From assembly GCA_011390955.1 (NCBI GenBank), contig JAABRM010000062.1, positions 1 to 43,677 of the forward strand: a stretch of 43,677 nt of DNA. The letters are read 5' to 3'. The DNA is from Oscillatoriales cyanobacterium. GTDB lineage: Bacteria > Cyanobacteriota > Cyanobacteriia > Cyanobacteriales > Laspinemataceae. The position numbers and the translations under genes are program-made. Positions 10,055-17,997 of the stretch are shown piece by piece; the stretch's first letter is position 1, and each line of letters opens with the position of its first letter. Under the pieces are notes generated by a model that saw only the letters and a list, made by a program, of their open reading frames with translations, made no database searches and had not been told where the DNA came from.

Positions 10055-12709
10055 TTAAATTCTGTGAATTTCTACGCGATCGCGTCCATCTTTCTTGGCT
10101 TTATAGCAAGCGGCATCCGCTTCACTTAAGACACTTTGTAAATTGGCGCTATGGGCATCAATCGCCACCAAACCAATACTCACCCCAATCCTAAAAGTAT
10201 GGTTTTCCCAAACAAACTCAACACTCTTGATACTTTCACGCATCCCATTCGCGACTCGGAGGGCTTCATCCACCGAACAATTATAAAGAATCGCGGCGAA
10301 TTCATCTCCACCGAGTCTTCCGAGTACATCACTTCGGCGCAAATGACTAGATAATAAAGTGCTAACGTGACGCAGCAATTCATCTCCCGCTGCATGACCA
10401 CTGGTATCGTTGACAATTTTAAAGCGATCCAAATCCAAATAACATAATGTATGTTCCAAATTATCCACTTGAGAATCAATTACCGCTGATTCTAAACGCC
10501 GCTCAAATTCACGTCGGTTAATTAAACCTGTTAAGGGATCGTGACTCGCTTGCCAAGATAGCTGACGGGCCATATTCCGAGAGTGAGTCACATCTCTAAA
10601 GACTAAGACGGCGCCAACAATTTTGCTATCACTGGCCCGAATGGGGGCAGCGGTGCAATTAATTGCCAATTCTCTGCCATTTCTCACCATCAGCACACTT
10701 TCATGGGTATTATCCACAAATGTTTCGCCAAGTAATGCCGCTTCTATGGGATTTGGTAAAGGATCTTTGCTTTTTTCATGGACAATTTTAAAGACTTCTG
10801 TCACCGGCAACCCAAAGGCTTCTTCGGCGTCCCAAGTAAGGATTTCTTCTGCCATTGGGTTGATTAATTGAATGTAACCATGAGCATCGGTGGTAATCAC
10901 TCCTTCGCCAATGGATTGTAAGGTGACTTGGGCTAATTCTTTTTCTTGAAACAGTGCTTGTTCTGCTCGTTGGCGATCGCGAATTTCTCGCCGCAGTTTT
11001 TGGTTGGCTTGGGTCAACGCTGCGGTGCGTTTTGCCACTAATTCCTCCAAATGTTCTTTATACTGCCAAAGCTGTTCTTCCGCTTGCTTGCGTTCCGTAA
11101 TTTCTTGGCCACTAATAATCGCGCCAAGGGCTTCTCCTTGAGTATCAAATAATGGCGTCAGATTCCATAATAAAATGGGCTGACTATTACCATCTTTGGT
11201 AATCCCCGGTAATTCTAAATCTCTTTGCGGGTTGCCATTAAATACTTCATTGAGATAACGATCGACTTGCGATCGCATTTCCCAAGGCACACAAATATCT
11301 AAATAACTTTCTCCTAATACTTCTATATCTTGCCAACCATAGACTCTTTCCGCTTCTAAGTTCCACTGCAAAATTCGATGATCTGGGCCGAGAAAAATAA
11401 TCACACTGCCAGCGGTTTGAATCAAAGACCATAAACGTTCTTGACTTTCTCTTAAGGCTTCTTGAACTTGTTTGCGGCGAATCATTTCCGCGATTAACTC
11501 GTCATTAGAAGTTTGTAAGGCAATGGTGCGTTCCATGACGCGGTTTTCTAATTCATAATTAAGTTTTTGTAATTTTTCTTCCGTGCGCTGACGTTCTCTG
11601 ATTTCTTGGTGTAATTGTTCGTTACTTTTGATCAGTTGAATTGTTTGTTCGGCGATCGACTGTTGTAACCCTTCGATGACGCTAGACATTTCTAGGACAT
11701 CAAAGACTTGGAGAATACAATGGTGAGTTAACAGACCTAATACTTCCCCGCGATCGCCGCAAACCACTAATTGATGAGTTTGATGTTGCTGCATTTGCTG
11801 GTTTGCCACCCACAAAGATTCTTGCGGAGATATCTTTAATATCGGGCTACTCATAATATCTCGCGCCTGAGTTTTCTCCAAGTTTATTTCTAAGACTTGG
11901 CATTGCAAAATCTCTTGTTCTGAGACGATCCCTACCGCCATTAAAGATTTTTGAGAAAAATTTGCCAGCCTCAGATAATTATCATGCTTATCGGAAATTG
12001 GTGGCTGACATTCTTCACCGCCGATCGCCTTTTGCTTCCTAGTTTTATCTGAAGTTTTATCTGAAGTTTTATCTGAAGTTTTATCTGAAGTTTTATCGGG
12101 GGCGGCGGTAATGACGATAAAACTGGTTTTTTTCTTAGCCATTATTTGAATTAAACTGGCGACAGATTCGGTTTCTTCTGCTTGAATTACCTCTGTTATC
12201 ATCACATCTCGGACAGTGCGCCATTGGAGGAGATTTGCCGGTTGGACACAAGCCCTAATTGTTTCCGGGGTGACAATTCCAATCAGTTTTTGGTGGATAT
12301 CTAATACCGGCAAATAACGAATTTGATGCTCACGCAAGAGTGACAAAGCCGCAAATATATCTTGATGCTCTGTTTTCGTCAGCGTAATCACGGGGCGTCT
12401 CATCACTCGATCGATGGTGATTTGATTCGGGGTATTTAAATGATGATTTCCAATTAAATCGATGATATCTCGTTCCGTAAAAATGCCTAGTAGCTGCTGA
12501 TTTTCCATCACCAGCACACAACGATGACTTCCCGTGTCGATCTGACTGGGTTCTGAAGTGAATCCAGGTAGCCGGCAGTTGTGAGTATTTGCTTGGTTCA
12601 TTAACTCGATGACTTGATCCAAAGGTCTGTCTGGCAAGACGATCAAGGGATTCGGATCAATTGCATTTTCTAGCGGAGGGACGGAATTCCAATCGTTTTT
12701 GATAGACAT
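10055..12709 (-). CDS. CBS-PAS-GGDEF diguanylate cyclase (884 aa)
   Basis: This is a predicted cyclic-di-GMP synthase. The N-terminal ~340 residues carry about four CBS motifs (two Bateman modules; for example CVLVMENQQLLGIFTERD and IRYLPVLDIHQKLIGIV). Coiled-coil linkers and two PAS domains (starting near residues 430 and 590) follow. The GGDEF domain is at about 720-884. Its active-site motif GGDEF is intact. An RxxD inhibitory site (RRSD) precedes it by the usual five residues, so product inhibition is expected. No EAL or HD-GYP domain is present. Residues ~204-222 are a DKTS repeat produced by five 12-bp units. CBS domains usually bind adenine nucleotides, so energy sensing is plausible but unproven. 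Confidence 0.93.
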   Translation of the reverse strand: MSIKNDWNSVPPLENAIDPNPLIVLPDRPLDQVIELMNQANTHNCRLPGFTSEPSQIDTGSHRCVLVMENQQLLGIFTERDIIDLIGNHHLNTPNQITIDRVMRRPVITLTKTEHQDIFAALSLLREHQIRYLPVLDIHQKLIGIVTPETIRACVQPANLLQWRTVRDVMITEVIQAEETESVASLIQIMAKKKTSFIVITAAPDKTSDKTSDKTSDKTSDKTRKQKAIGGEECQPPISDKHDNYLRLANFSQKSLMAVGIVSEQEILQCQVLEINLEKTQARDIMSSPILKISPQESLWVANQQMQQHQTHQLVVCGDRGEVLGLLTHHCILQVFDVLEMSSVIEGLQQSIAEQTIQLIKSNEQLHQEIRERQRTEEKLQKLNYELENRVMERTIALQTSNDELIAEMIRRKQVQEALRESQERLWSLIQTAGSVIIFLGPDHRILQWNLEAERVYGWQDIEVLGESYLDICVPWEMRSQVDRYLNEVFNGNPQRDLELPGITKDGNSQPILLWNLTPLFDTQGEALGAIISGQEITERKQAEEQLWQYKEHLEELVAKRTAALTQANQKLRREIRDRQRAEQALFQEKELAQVTLQSIGEGVITTDAHGYIQLINPMAEEILTWDAEEAFGLPVTEVFKIVHEKSKDPLPNPIEAALLGETFVDNTHESVLMVRNGRELAINCTAAPIRASDSKIVGAVLVFRDVTHSRNMARQLSWQASHDPLTGLINRREFERRLESAVIDSQVDNLEHTLCYLDLDRFKIVNDTSGHAAGDELLRHVSTLLSSHLRRSDVLGRLGGDEFAAILYNCSVDEALRVANGMRESIKSVEFVWENHTFRIGVSIGLVAIDAHSANLQSVLSEADAACYKAKKDGRDRVEIHRI
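12041..12100. repeat. 12-bp tandem repeat within the GGDEF gene
   Basis: Five units of AGTTTTATCTGA, the last diverging, run in frame and encode DKTS repeats on the minus strand. They fall in a CBS region as a hydrophilic insertion. Copy number could vary between strains without breaking the frame. Confidence 0.9.
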
Positions 12710-13077
12710 GACCGATGGGGATGCACTTTCTTAGCTTGGCAGCCAAGTGGCTATTGAATTCTATAATATTCGATGTTTTATGATTAAGTTTTTAGCTGCA
12801 AGCTTGAAGCTTGAAACCAGTCAGCTTCTCAGGGTTTCGCGGATCGGCGTGTCGCTTATAAGTCATCAGGTTTCCGGGGTCAGGTTTCCGGGGTCAGGTT
12901 TTAGGGGTCAGGTTTTAGGGGTCAGGTTTTAGGGGTCGGCTATTAGGGGTCAGCTTTTAGGGGTCAGCTTTTAGGGGTCGGCTATCAGTAGGTTCACGAA
13001 TAATTAATTATGATTAGTTAACCATTATTCATGGTTGTTCCCCGTGGCGATCGCTCGATCCCAGCTAGTGCGACTTT
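12710..13077. other. Spacer with GGGTCAG repeats
   Basis: No gene is seen. At 12864-12987, units of about 14 bp (GGGGTCAGGTTTTA and variants such as GGGGTCAGCTTTTA) are repeated about eight times. The period is twice seven, consistent with a degenerate heptamer family. A short plus-strand frame across it is repeat-derived. Confidence 0.8.
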
Positions 13078-14142
13078 TTAACCGCCTAATAAGTCTCGCA
13101 AAACTCTAGCGATGCGATCGCTGCTATCGGGAACCGCCAGTGTTAAAGCTTTTTGAGCCATTTCTGGCAACAATGTGGGCGATTTAAGCAATTCTAAAAC
13201 TTTTTCTGCGAGTAATTCCGCCGTTAACTCCCCTTGACTATAGGCGATCGCTGCCCCAGCATCCGCAAACACCGCCGCATTAAACGCTTGATGATTTTCC
13301 GCTGCATAAGGATAAGGGATCAAAATAGAAGGACTGCGCGTCACCGCTAACTCAGTCAGGGTGCCAGCGCCAGCGCGACCAATCACCAGATTCGCCCGTT
13401 GCAAGAGTCCCGCCATAAAGTCGCAAAAATCCGAGGCGAAATAATGAGGATGTTGGAAACTATTGGCGTCCGGGTCATTGGTTCCAGTTTGGTGGAAAAT
13501 CCAAGCCCCCGCCTCTAACCATCGCGGTGCCGATTGGCGGACTAATTGATTAACCGCCACCGCCCCTTGAGAACCGCCAACGATCGCAATTAAAGGGACA
13601 TTTTCCGGAATCGGCAAGTCCAAGGTCGAGGTTTCTAGAAATTGATTTCTCACAGGTGTACCCACCATGACGGTTTTCGACCGGGGCAAATATTTGGCAG
13701 CGGCAGCAAATCCAATCGCCGTCACCGTACACCAAGGACTAAAGAAGCGAGTCACCTTACCCGGTAAAGCGTTAGACTCATGGAGAACCACTGGTAATCC
13801 GAGAGAACGCGCCGCAATAATCGCCGGTCCTGCAATATAACCGCCCGTGGTAAAGACCCCTTGGAATTTCTCCCGTTTTAAGAGTTCTCTCACCTGAAAA
13901 ATGGAGCGGATCAATCCAGTGGCTACCCGCAGAGTCCCCAATCCGAGGCGCTGCTGAAATCCTTCTACTGCTATGGTATGTAAAGGATAGCGACCTTTGA
14001 TTAGCTGAGTTTCCATCCGGTTTGGCACCCCCAGCCATTCGATGTGATAATCGCTTAACTGTTCGGCGGTGGCGATCGCAGGGAACAAATGTCCCCCTGT
14101 GCCACTCGCGGCTATTAGTAATTTAATTGATGCCCTAGTCAC
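13078..14142 (-). CDS. murG: UDP-GlcNAc:undecaprenyl-PP-MurNAc-pentapeptide GlcNAc transferase
   Basis: MurG makes lipid II at the inner face of the cytoplasmic membrane during peptidoglycan synthesis. The N-terminal glycine loop ASGTGGHLFPA is its signature. The C-terminal GT-B half shows IVGGSQGA and the donor-site segment GRAGAGTLTELAV..SILIPYPYAAENHQ (shortened). The length is about 354 residues, normal for the family. I use GTG 14142, with AGGAG upstream, over the longer TTG start at 14169, because MurG proteins begin just before the first beta strand. No other mur or fts genes flank it, which is common in cyanobacteria. Confidence 0.95.
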   Translation of the reverse strand: MTRASIKLLIAASGTGGHLFPAIATAEQLSDYHIEWLGVPNRMETQLIKGRYPLHTIAVEGFQQRLGLGTLRVATGLIRSIFQVRELLKREKFQGVFTTGGYIAGPAIIAARSLGLPVVLHESNALPGKVTRFFSPWCTVTAIGFAAAAKYLPRSKTVMVGTPVRNQFLETSTLDLPIPENVPLIAIVGGSQGAVAVNQLVRQSAPRWLEAGAWIFHQTGTNDPDANSFQHPHYFASDFCDFMAGLLQRANLVIGRAGAGTLTELAVTRSPSILIPYPYAAENHQAFNAAVFADAGAAIAYSQGELTAELLAEKVLELLKSPTLLPEMAQKALTLAVPDSSDRIARVLRDLLGG

Positions 14143-14276
14143 GCCGTTTTCGTCTCCTCTCCGTTCCAATCAACATATTCGTTTCAGGACTTGATTCTTA
14201 TGCTCTGTCCTACCTGAATTGAACAGCTAACATTTCACTGCTTCAATTGTCCAGTCCATTGTTTAACTTATCACCG

Positions 14277-15104
14277 ATGCACAACTCTATCGTCTCACTC
14301 GCTCATTATTTCAGATCGCCGGATCTCTCGAAAAAAACAAAATTGATTGGTTTTGTAATGGGTTTCACCTTTTGCTGGGGTAGCATATTTCCTGGCAGTG
14401 CTGTGGCAGCGGCAAGTCCTGACACCGCCCCCCAAGAGTTGCAAACTCTCTTACAACAAGTAGATGATGCAGCCAACCAGCAAAATATTCGCGGGGTGAT
14501 GAAATTTTATAGTCCCACTCTGACTCATGGTGATGGCTTAACTTATAACAATCTCGAACAGGCTTTACGGGATCTGTGGCAGCGTTATCCTAATTTGACT
14601 TATCAGACTCAATTAAAATCTTGGGAAGCTGATGGCAATGCCATTGTCGCCGAAACGGTGACGGAGATTAATGGGGTGCAAACTACCCCAGACAGAGAGT
14701 ATCGTTTACGGGCTACAGTGCGATCGCGCCAACGGTACGAAAACCAACAAATTGTCCACCAAGAAATTCTTGCCGAACTTTCGTCACTAACCAGTGGCGA
14801 AAATCCTCCAACAGTCCAAGTAAATCTTCCCGATCGAGTCAAAATTGGTCGTCAGTACAACTTTGATGCCATCGTCTTAGAACCTCTGGGGGATGATTTA
14901 CTCCTTGGTGCAGCCGTTGAAGAACCCATTAGTATTTTCGGATACTTGAATCCGGCCAAGTTAGATTTACAACCCCTCAATGCCGGTGGTCTTTTCAAAA
15001 TTGGTCAAGCCCCCTTAGTCGCCAATGACCGCTGGATTTCAGCAGTATTTATTCGTCATAATGGCATCACCTTTGTCACCCAAAGATTAGAGGTTTCTCA
15101 GTAA
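14277..15104 (+). CDS. Secreted or membrane-anchored NTF2-like protein
   Basis: The 275-residue product starts with a hydrophobic helix (IGFVMGFTFCWGSIFPGSAVAAA, positions ~25-47, shortened in meaning to one signal/anchor segment) ending in an AVAAA cleavage-like site. Residues ~55-155 resemble a SnoaL/NTF2-type alpha+beta cone (LLQQVDDAANQQNIRGVMKF, YNNLEQALRDLWQRYPNLTY), often annotated as DUF4440-like or nuclear transport factor 2 family. The C-terminal ~110 residues form a beta-rich domain I do not recognise. ATG 14277 is preferred over TTG 14247. It is divergent from murG with about 134 bp between them. Function is unknown, and no catalytic residues can be assigned. Confidence 0.75.
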   Translation: MHNSIVSLAHYFRSPDLSKKTKLIGFVMGFTFCWGSIFPGSAVAAASPDTAPQELQTLLQQVDDAANQQNIRGVMKFYSPTLTHGDGLTYNNLEQALRDLWQRYPNLTYQTQLKSWEADGNAIVAETVTEINGVQTTPDREYRLRATVRSRQRYENQQIVHQEILAELSSLTSGENPPTVQVNLPDRVKIGRQYNFDAIVLEPLGDDLLLGAAVEEPISIFGYLNPAKLDLQPLNAGGLFKIGQAPLVANDRWISAVFIRHNGITFVTQRLEVSQ

Positions 15105-15150
15105 TCAAACCGATTTAATCGATCCGGTCTAGTTTTTCCCTGTTTCTGGC

Positions 15151-15189
15151 AAAAAAATTAGGGGCAATCCCAGGCGCGGTGGTTGCCCC
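15151..15189 (-). terminator. Rho-independent terminator for the bacterioferritin-like gene
   Basis: Read on the minus strand, GGGGCAA (15189-15183) pairs with TTGCCCC (15167-15161) and is followed by TAATTTTTTT. It lies between two convergent genes, 26 bp beyond the stop at 15216. Confidence 0.65.
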
Positions 15190-15215
15190 AAACTAAGCCT
15201 ATAGAATCCTATGAT

Positions 15216-15653
15216 TTAGACACTAAAGTCTCTTAACATTTTTTTGATTTCAATATTGTGCATTTCTTCGGTGCCAATCATATTGCGGGCAAATTCTTCT
15301 AAATAAACACTCGCTCCTTCCACAATATCGAGTAGTTCTTTGTACAAATCCAACGCTGCCTTTTCGTGATTTAGACTTTCTTGTAAAATGTCACGCACTG
15401 AATGTTGGTAAGTTTCTTGAATTGGTGCGACTCGGAGGCTGGGATGTCCCTCTAACCCCGTGAGAATTTCTCCCACTTGTTGAGCATGCATCAGGGATTC
15501 TGTGGCTTGGGCTTTAAAGAAATCGACAATCGGCAACCGATAAGGCCCTGTCACCATCAGTGAATAGTGGGTGTAGCGCACCACTCCAGCCAACTCATAC
15601 TCCATGATTTTGGTTAGGATCTCGTTGGTTTTTTCGACGTTAAGCTCGTGCAT
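15216..15653 (-). CDS. Bacterioferritin-like ferritin-fold protein
   Basis: This 145-residue four-helix ferritin-like protein belongs to the cyanobacterial group usually annotated as bacterioferritin. Candidate metal ligands are Glu18/Glu20 (MEYELAGVVRYTHY), Glu52 and His56 (ATESLMHAQQ), Glu97 (NHEKAALDLY) and Glu129/Glu130 with His132 (TEEMHN). In classical bacterioferritin the middle ligand pair is ExxH; here it reads ESLMH, with Glu one residue further away, so ferroxidase competence is uncertain. A role in iron storage or detoxification is inferred from the family. It has its own terminator and no linked iron genes. Confidence 0.8.
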   Translation of the reverse strand: MHELNVEKTNEILTKIMEYELAGVVRYTHYSLMVTGPYRLPIVDFFKAQATESLMHAQQVGEILTGLEGHPSLRVAPIQETYQHSVRDILQESLNHEKAALDLYKELLDIVEGASVYLEEFARNMIGTEEMHNIEIKKMLRDFSV

Positions 15654-15780
15654 GGTTACTGCTGAGGTATAAGAATATTTATTTATATTTAAGCATTTTT
15701 TGTCACTTATATCAATATCCCCTCAAAATCAGCAAACAATCGTCTAATTCACCATTAAATTTGCTTTGTTATGAATCACA

Positions 15781-15905
15781 TATAGCAGGCAGAGTTATGA
15801 AGTAAAAAAAACTCTGTCATTCCCGCCGATGGCGGCCTTCGCGGGGGTAAACTCCGACGGGAATCCAGAAAACCTCTGTACTTCATCGGTATCATAACCG
15901 CTATA
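15781..15905. mobile_element. MITE-like element, copy 1
   Basis: It starts TATAGC and ends GCTATA, with inner inverted ATGAAGTA/TACTTCAT. The middle holds CATTCCCGCC...GGGAATCCAGAAAACC, which recurs almost unchanged at 32580-32684. With no coding capacity it is best described as a miniature inverted-repeat element mobilised in trans. Confidence 0.7.
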
Positions 15906-16332
15906 TCTTATGCTGTGGTGTTTTTGGGGTAATTTAGTGAGAATTACTTTTATTAATTTGACTATCGGGCAACGGTGCAACCCTCAGTTGCCTACCGTCG
16001 CCACCTTTTTTTTCGCATTCCACCGTTAACTGCTGATATTCACCAGAGAAACCCGGTTGCTTCATTTAAATTTTTATTTAAATTTTTATTTTCGCCAAAA
16101 ATTAAGGTTTTTTTTAGATTTATCCTCAAAAAAACCATCTGAATCATCAGGTTATATTCCCGCCATTAAGTTTTGGGATGAAGTTCATCAGTTTACATAG
16201 ATTTACTTACATAGATTTACGGAAAACGATCTAAGATAGTACAATAGTATCACCGAAGATTCTCCTAAAAAATTTATCCTTGAGTAAGAAACGGGTTCCG
16301 AGGAATGGGAAAAGGATCCGTTATCACTGTAG

Positions 16333-16392
16333 GTGACATCTTGAGTGACAGATTGGGTGACATCTTGGGTGACATCTTGGGTGACATCAAGG
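16333..16392. repeat. 12-bp tandem repeat upstream of kaiA3
   Basis: Five units of GTGACATCTTGG with point variants lie 147-206 bp before the kaiA3 ATG. It is either a remnant of coding sequence, since 12 bp keeps a frame, or a spacer repeat that could affect kaiA3 expression. Confidence 0.85.
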
Positions 16393-16538
16393 ACTGGGGG
16401 CGAAATTATGCGCGATCGCTCAAACGGATCCGCCCGGAGAAAATCCCCAGAAATGTCTCTTAACGTCTCTCGATTTACAACAGCTTGCGGGCAATCAAAG
16501 AGTGGGATGATTTCAGCCAATTTATTGGTGTTTTAATT

Positions 16539-17432
16539 ATGAGTAAACAAGTCTGCAATGTGTTATTGATTGAAAACGATCGCAGCCACTCAAAACTCAT
16601 CCAAGCACTGTTGTGTGACACTGAACCGGGTGGTTTAGCTAAAGATTTTTCTTTTCAGGTGACTGAGGTGGAAACCCTGAAGGGTGGACTAGAACAACTG
16701 GAGAAAAACCACTTCAATGTCATTTTGTTAGATTTGATCTTACCCGATAGTCAGGGACTCGATACATTAGAGCAGACCCTAAAACATTCCCCTCATACCC
16801 CGATAGTCGTACAAATCGGCAATGAAGAAGAAAGCTTAGTCGTCCAGGCTTTGCAGTTAGGCGCATTAGGCTTTTTACCCAAACAAAATCTTGATAGTAA
16901 TTTGCTAGTTTATGGGATCCGCTTGGCCATTGAACGGTATCTTCTGACGACGAAAATAGAAACAGCCAAACAGCAGCAAGAACAAGATTTGGAATTTGAA
17001 TGGCTGGAGCAGTTCGCCGAAAGTGGCAGAACCAATATCACGGCAAGATTGTACGGTACGGTCAGCCTCCAGGATAGTTGTCCCGAAATTTTTCGCGATC
17101 ATGTAGAAAATTATGGTAGATTAATGGATTTAGCATTAGAAGAACAAGCCTATAAAGTTGAACATGATCTTTCTAACCGACTGCGTACCCAGGCGGAAAA
17201 GTTAGGACTGCTCAAAGCTGGCCCACGAGATGTGGTGGATATTCATACCACCGCATTGAAAGAAAAAACTAAAATGGTTAATTTGGCCAAGGCTCAAGCT
17301 TATGTCGCCGAAGGACGATTAATGGTTTTGGAAATGATGGGCTATTTGACTTCATACTATCGCAAATATTATTTAGGATTAAGTAATATGAAAATATATA
17401 AATCTTCCGGTAATGTGAAGCAAGACTTATGA
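16539..17432 (+). CDS. kaiA3: KaiA3-type clock protein: receiver domain fused to KaiA-like domain
   Basis: The 297-residue product has two parts. Residues ~5-130 are a two-component receiver: acidic pocket Glu12/Asp14 (LLIENDRSHSKL), phosphoacceptor Asp65 (VILLDLILPDSQG) and Lys115 (FLPKQ). The usual Thr/Ser is Ile93 (VVQIGNEE). Residues ~175-285 are an all-helical KaiA/RsbU-N-like domain (DVVDIHTTALKEK, GRLMVLEMMGYLTSYYRKYY). Classical KaiA has instead a pseudo-receiver without the aspartate. This chimera matches KaiA3 (Sll0485) of Synechocystis 6803, which promotes KaiC3 phosphorylation. ATG 16539 is chosen over the frame start at 16485 because it begins just before the first receiver strand. 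Its stop overlaps the kaiB3 start (ATGA), so the two are coupled. Confidence 0.88.
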   Translation: MSKQVCNVLLIENDRSHSKLIQALLCDTEPGGLAKDFSFQVTEVETLKGGLEQLEKNHFNVILLDLILPDSQGLDTLEQTLKHSPHTPIVVQIGNEEESLVVQALQLGALGFLPKQNLDSNLLVYGIRLAIERYLLTTKIETAKQQQEQDLEFEWLEQFAESGRTNITARLYGTVSLQDSCPEIFRDHVENYGRLMDLALEEQAYKVEHDLSNRLRTQAEKLGLLKAGPRDVVDIHTTALKEKTKMVNLAKAQAYVAEGRLMVLEMMGYLTSYYRKYYLGLSNMKIYKSSGNVKQDL

Positions 17433-17704
17433 AATACTTACTCAAGTTATATATCACGGGAGATTCACCCAGATCCCAACGAGCGATCGCTAACTTAATG
17501 CGAATTTGCGATCGAGAACTTTCAAATCAGTATGAATTGAAAATTATTGATGTCCTGGAACAACCGGATGTGGCGGAAAACGAGAAAATTATGGTTACAC
17601 CTACTTTAATAAAACAATTGCCGCCGCCGCTGCAAAGAATTATTGGGGATATGTCGAAAACTGAGCTAGTTTTGCTAGGGCTGGATATCGATAATCAAGA
17701 ATAA
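17429..17704 (+). CDS. kaiB3: KaiB3-type clock protein
   Basis: This 91-residue thioredoxin-like KaiB has the family blocks LKLYITGDSPRSQRAI, LKIIDVLEQPDVAE, IMVTPTLIKQLPPP and RIIGDMSKTELVLLGLD. It lacks the acidic C-terminal tail of the classical 102-residue clock KaiB. KaiB changes fold to bind the phosphorylated KaiC CI ring and sequester KaiA. The 4-bp overlap with kaiA3 and the downstream kaiC3 identify it as the cognate partner; assignment as KaiB3 instead of KaiB1 rests mainly on that context. Confidence 0.93.
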   Translation: MKYLLKLYITGDSPRSQRAIANLMRICDRELSNQYELKIIDVLEQPDVAENEKIMVTPTLIKQLPPPLQRIIGDMSKTELVLLGLDIDNQE

Positions 17705-17997
17705 TGTTGGTTGTTGGTTGTTGGTTGTTGGTTGTTGGTTGTTGGGTAGGGATTCTTTGGTTGTTGGGTAGGGATTCTTTGGTTGTTGGGTAGGGATTCT
17801 TTGGGTAGGGATTCTTTGGTTGTTGTTTTTGTTTTTTGTTCGTGGTTCGTGATTATGGTTAAATCGGCAAAATAACCAATAACCCATAACTAATAACGGC
17901 TGAATATGGAAGATCGAATGATAAATTTAGTAGGATTTTGCCTGATTCAGTTTGCCCTGAAGAAAATTATTTAAAGCAAGTAAAGTAAGTGAAAGCA
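17705..17997. repeat. STRR array between kaiB3 and kaiC3
   Basis: Five or six GTTGGTT heptamers (17706-17743) lead into a 22-bp unit containing GGGTAGGGATTCTTTGG at 17744, 17766 and 17788, and a shorter 15-bp step at 17803. The rest of the spacer is unique. The same GGGTAGGGATTCTTT word occurs inverted in the coding region of the histidine kinase at about 27890. Confidence 0.9.

Larger units (their letters stand above)
15654..16538. other. Long spacer before the kai3 cluster
   Basis: There is no supported gene in 885 bp. Contents are a MITE-like element (15781-15905), an A/T-rich ATTTAAATTTTT repeat near 16066-16092 and five 12-bp GTGACATCTTGG units (16333-16392). A 105-codon minus-strand frame spanning the 12-bp repeats (VTQD repeats) has no recognisable domain and is left out. 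The kaiA3 promoter should lie here, but I cannot pinpoint it. Confidence 0.55.

Noticed and set aside
12747-12932. 61-codon plus-strand frame before murG
   Set aside because: The second half is GGGTCAG repeat, and the frame has no ribosome site or homology signal.
16203-16520. 105-codon minus-strand frame with VTQD repeats
   Set aside because: Its only feature is the 12-bp tandem repeat. There is no domain, no ribosome site and no family resemblance, so I treat it as repeat-derived, though an ancient gene remnant is possible.
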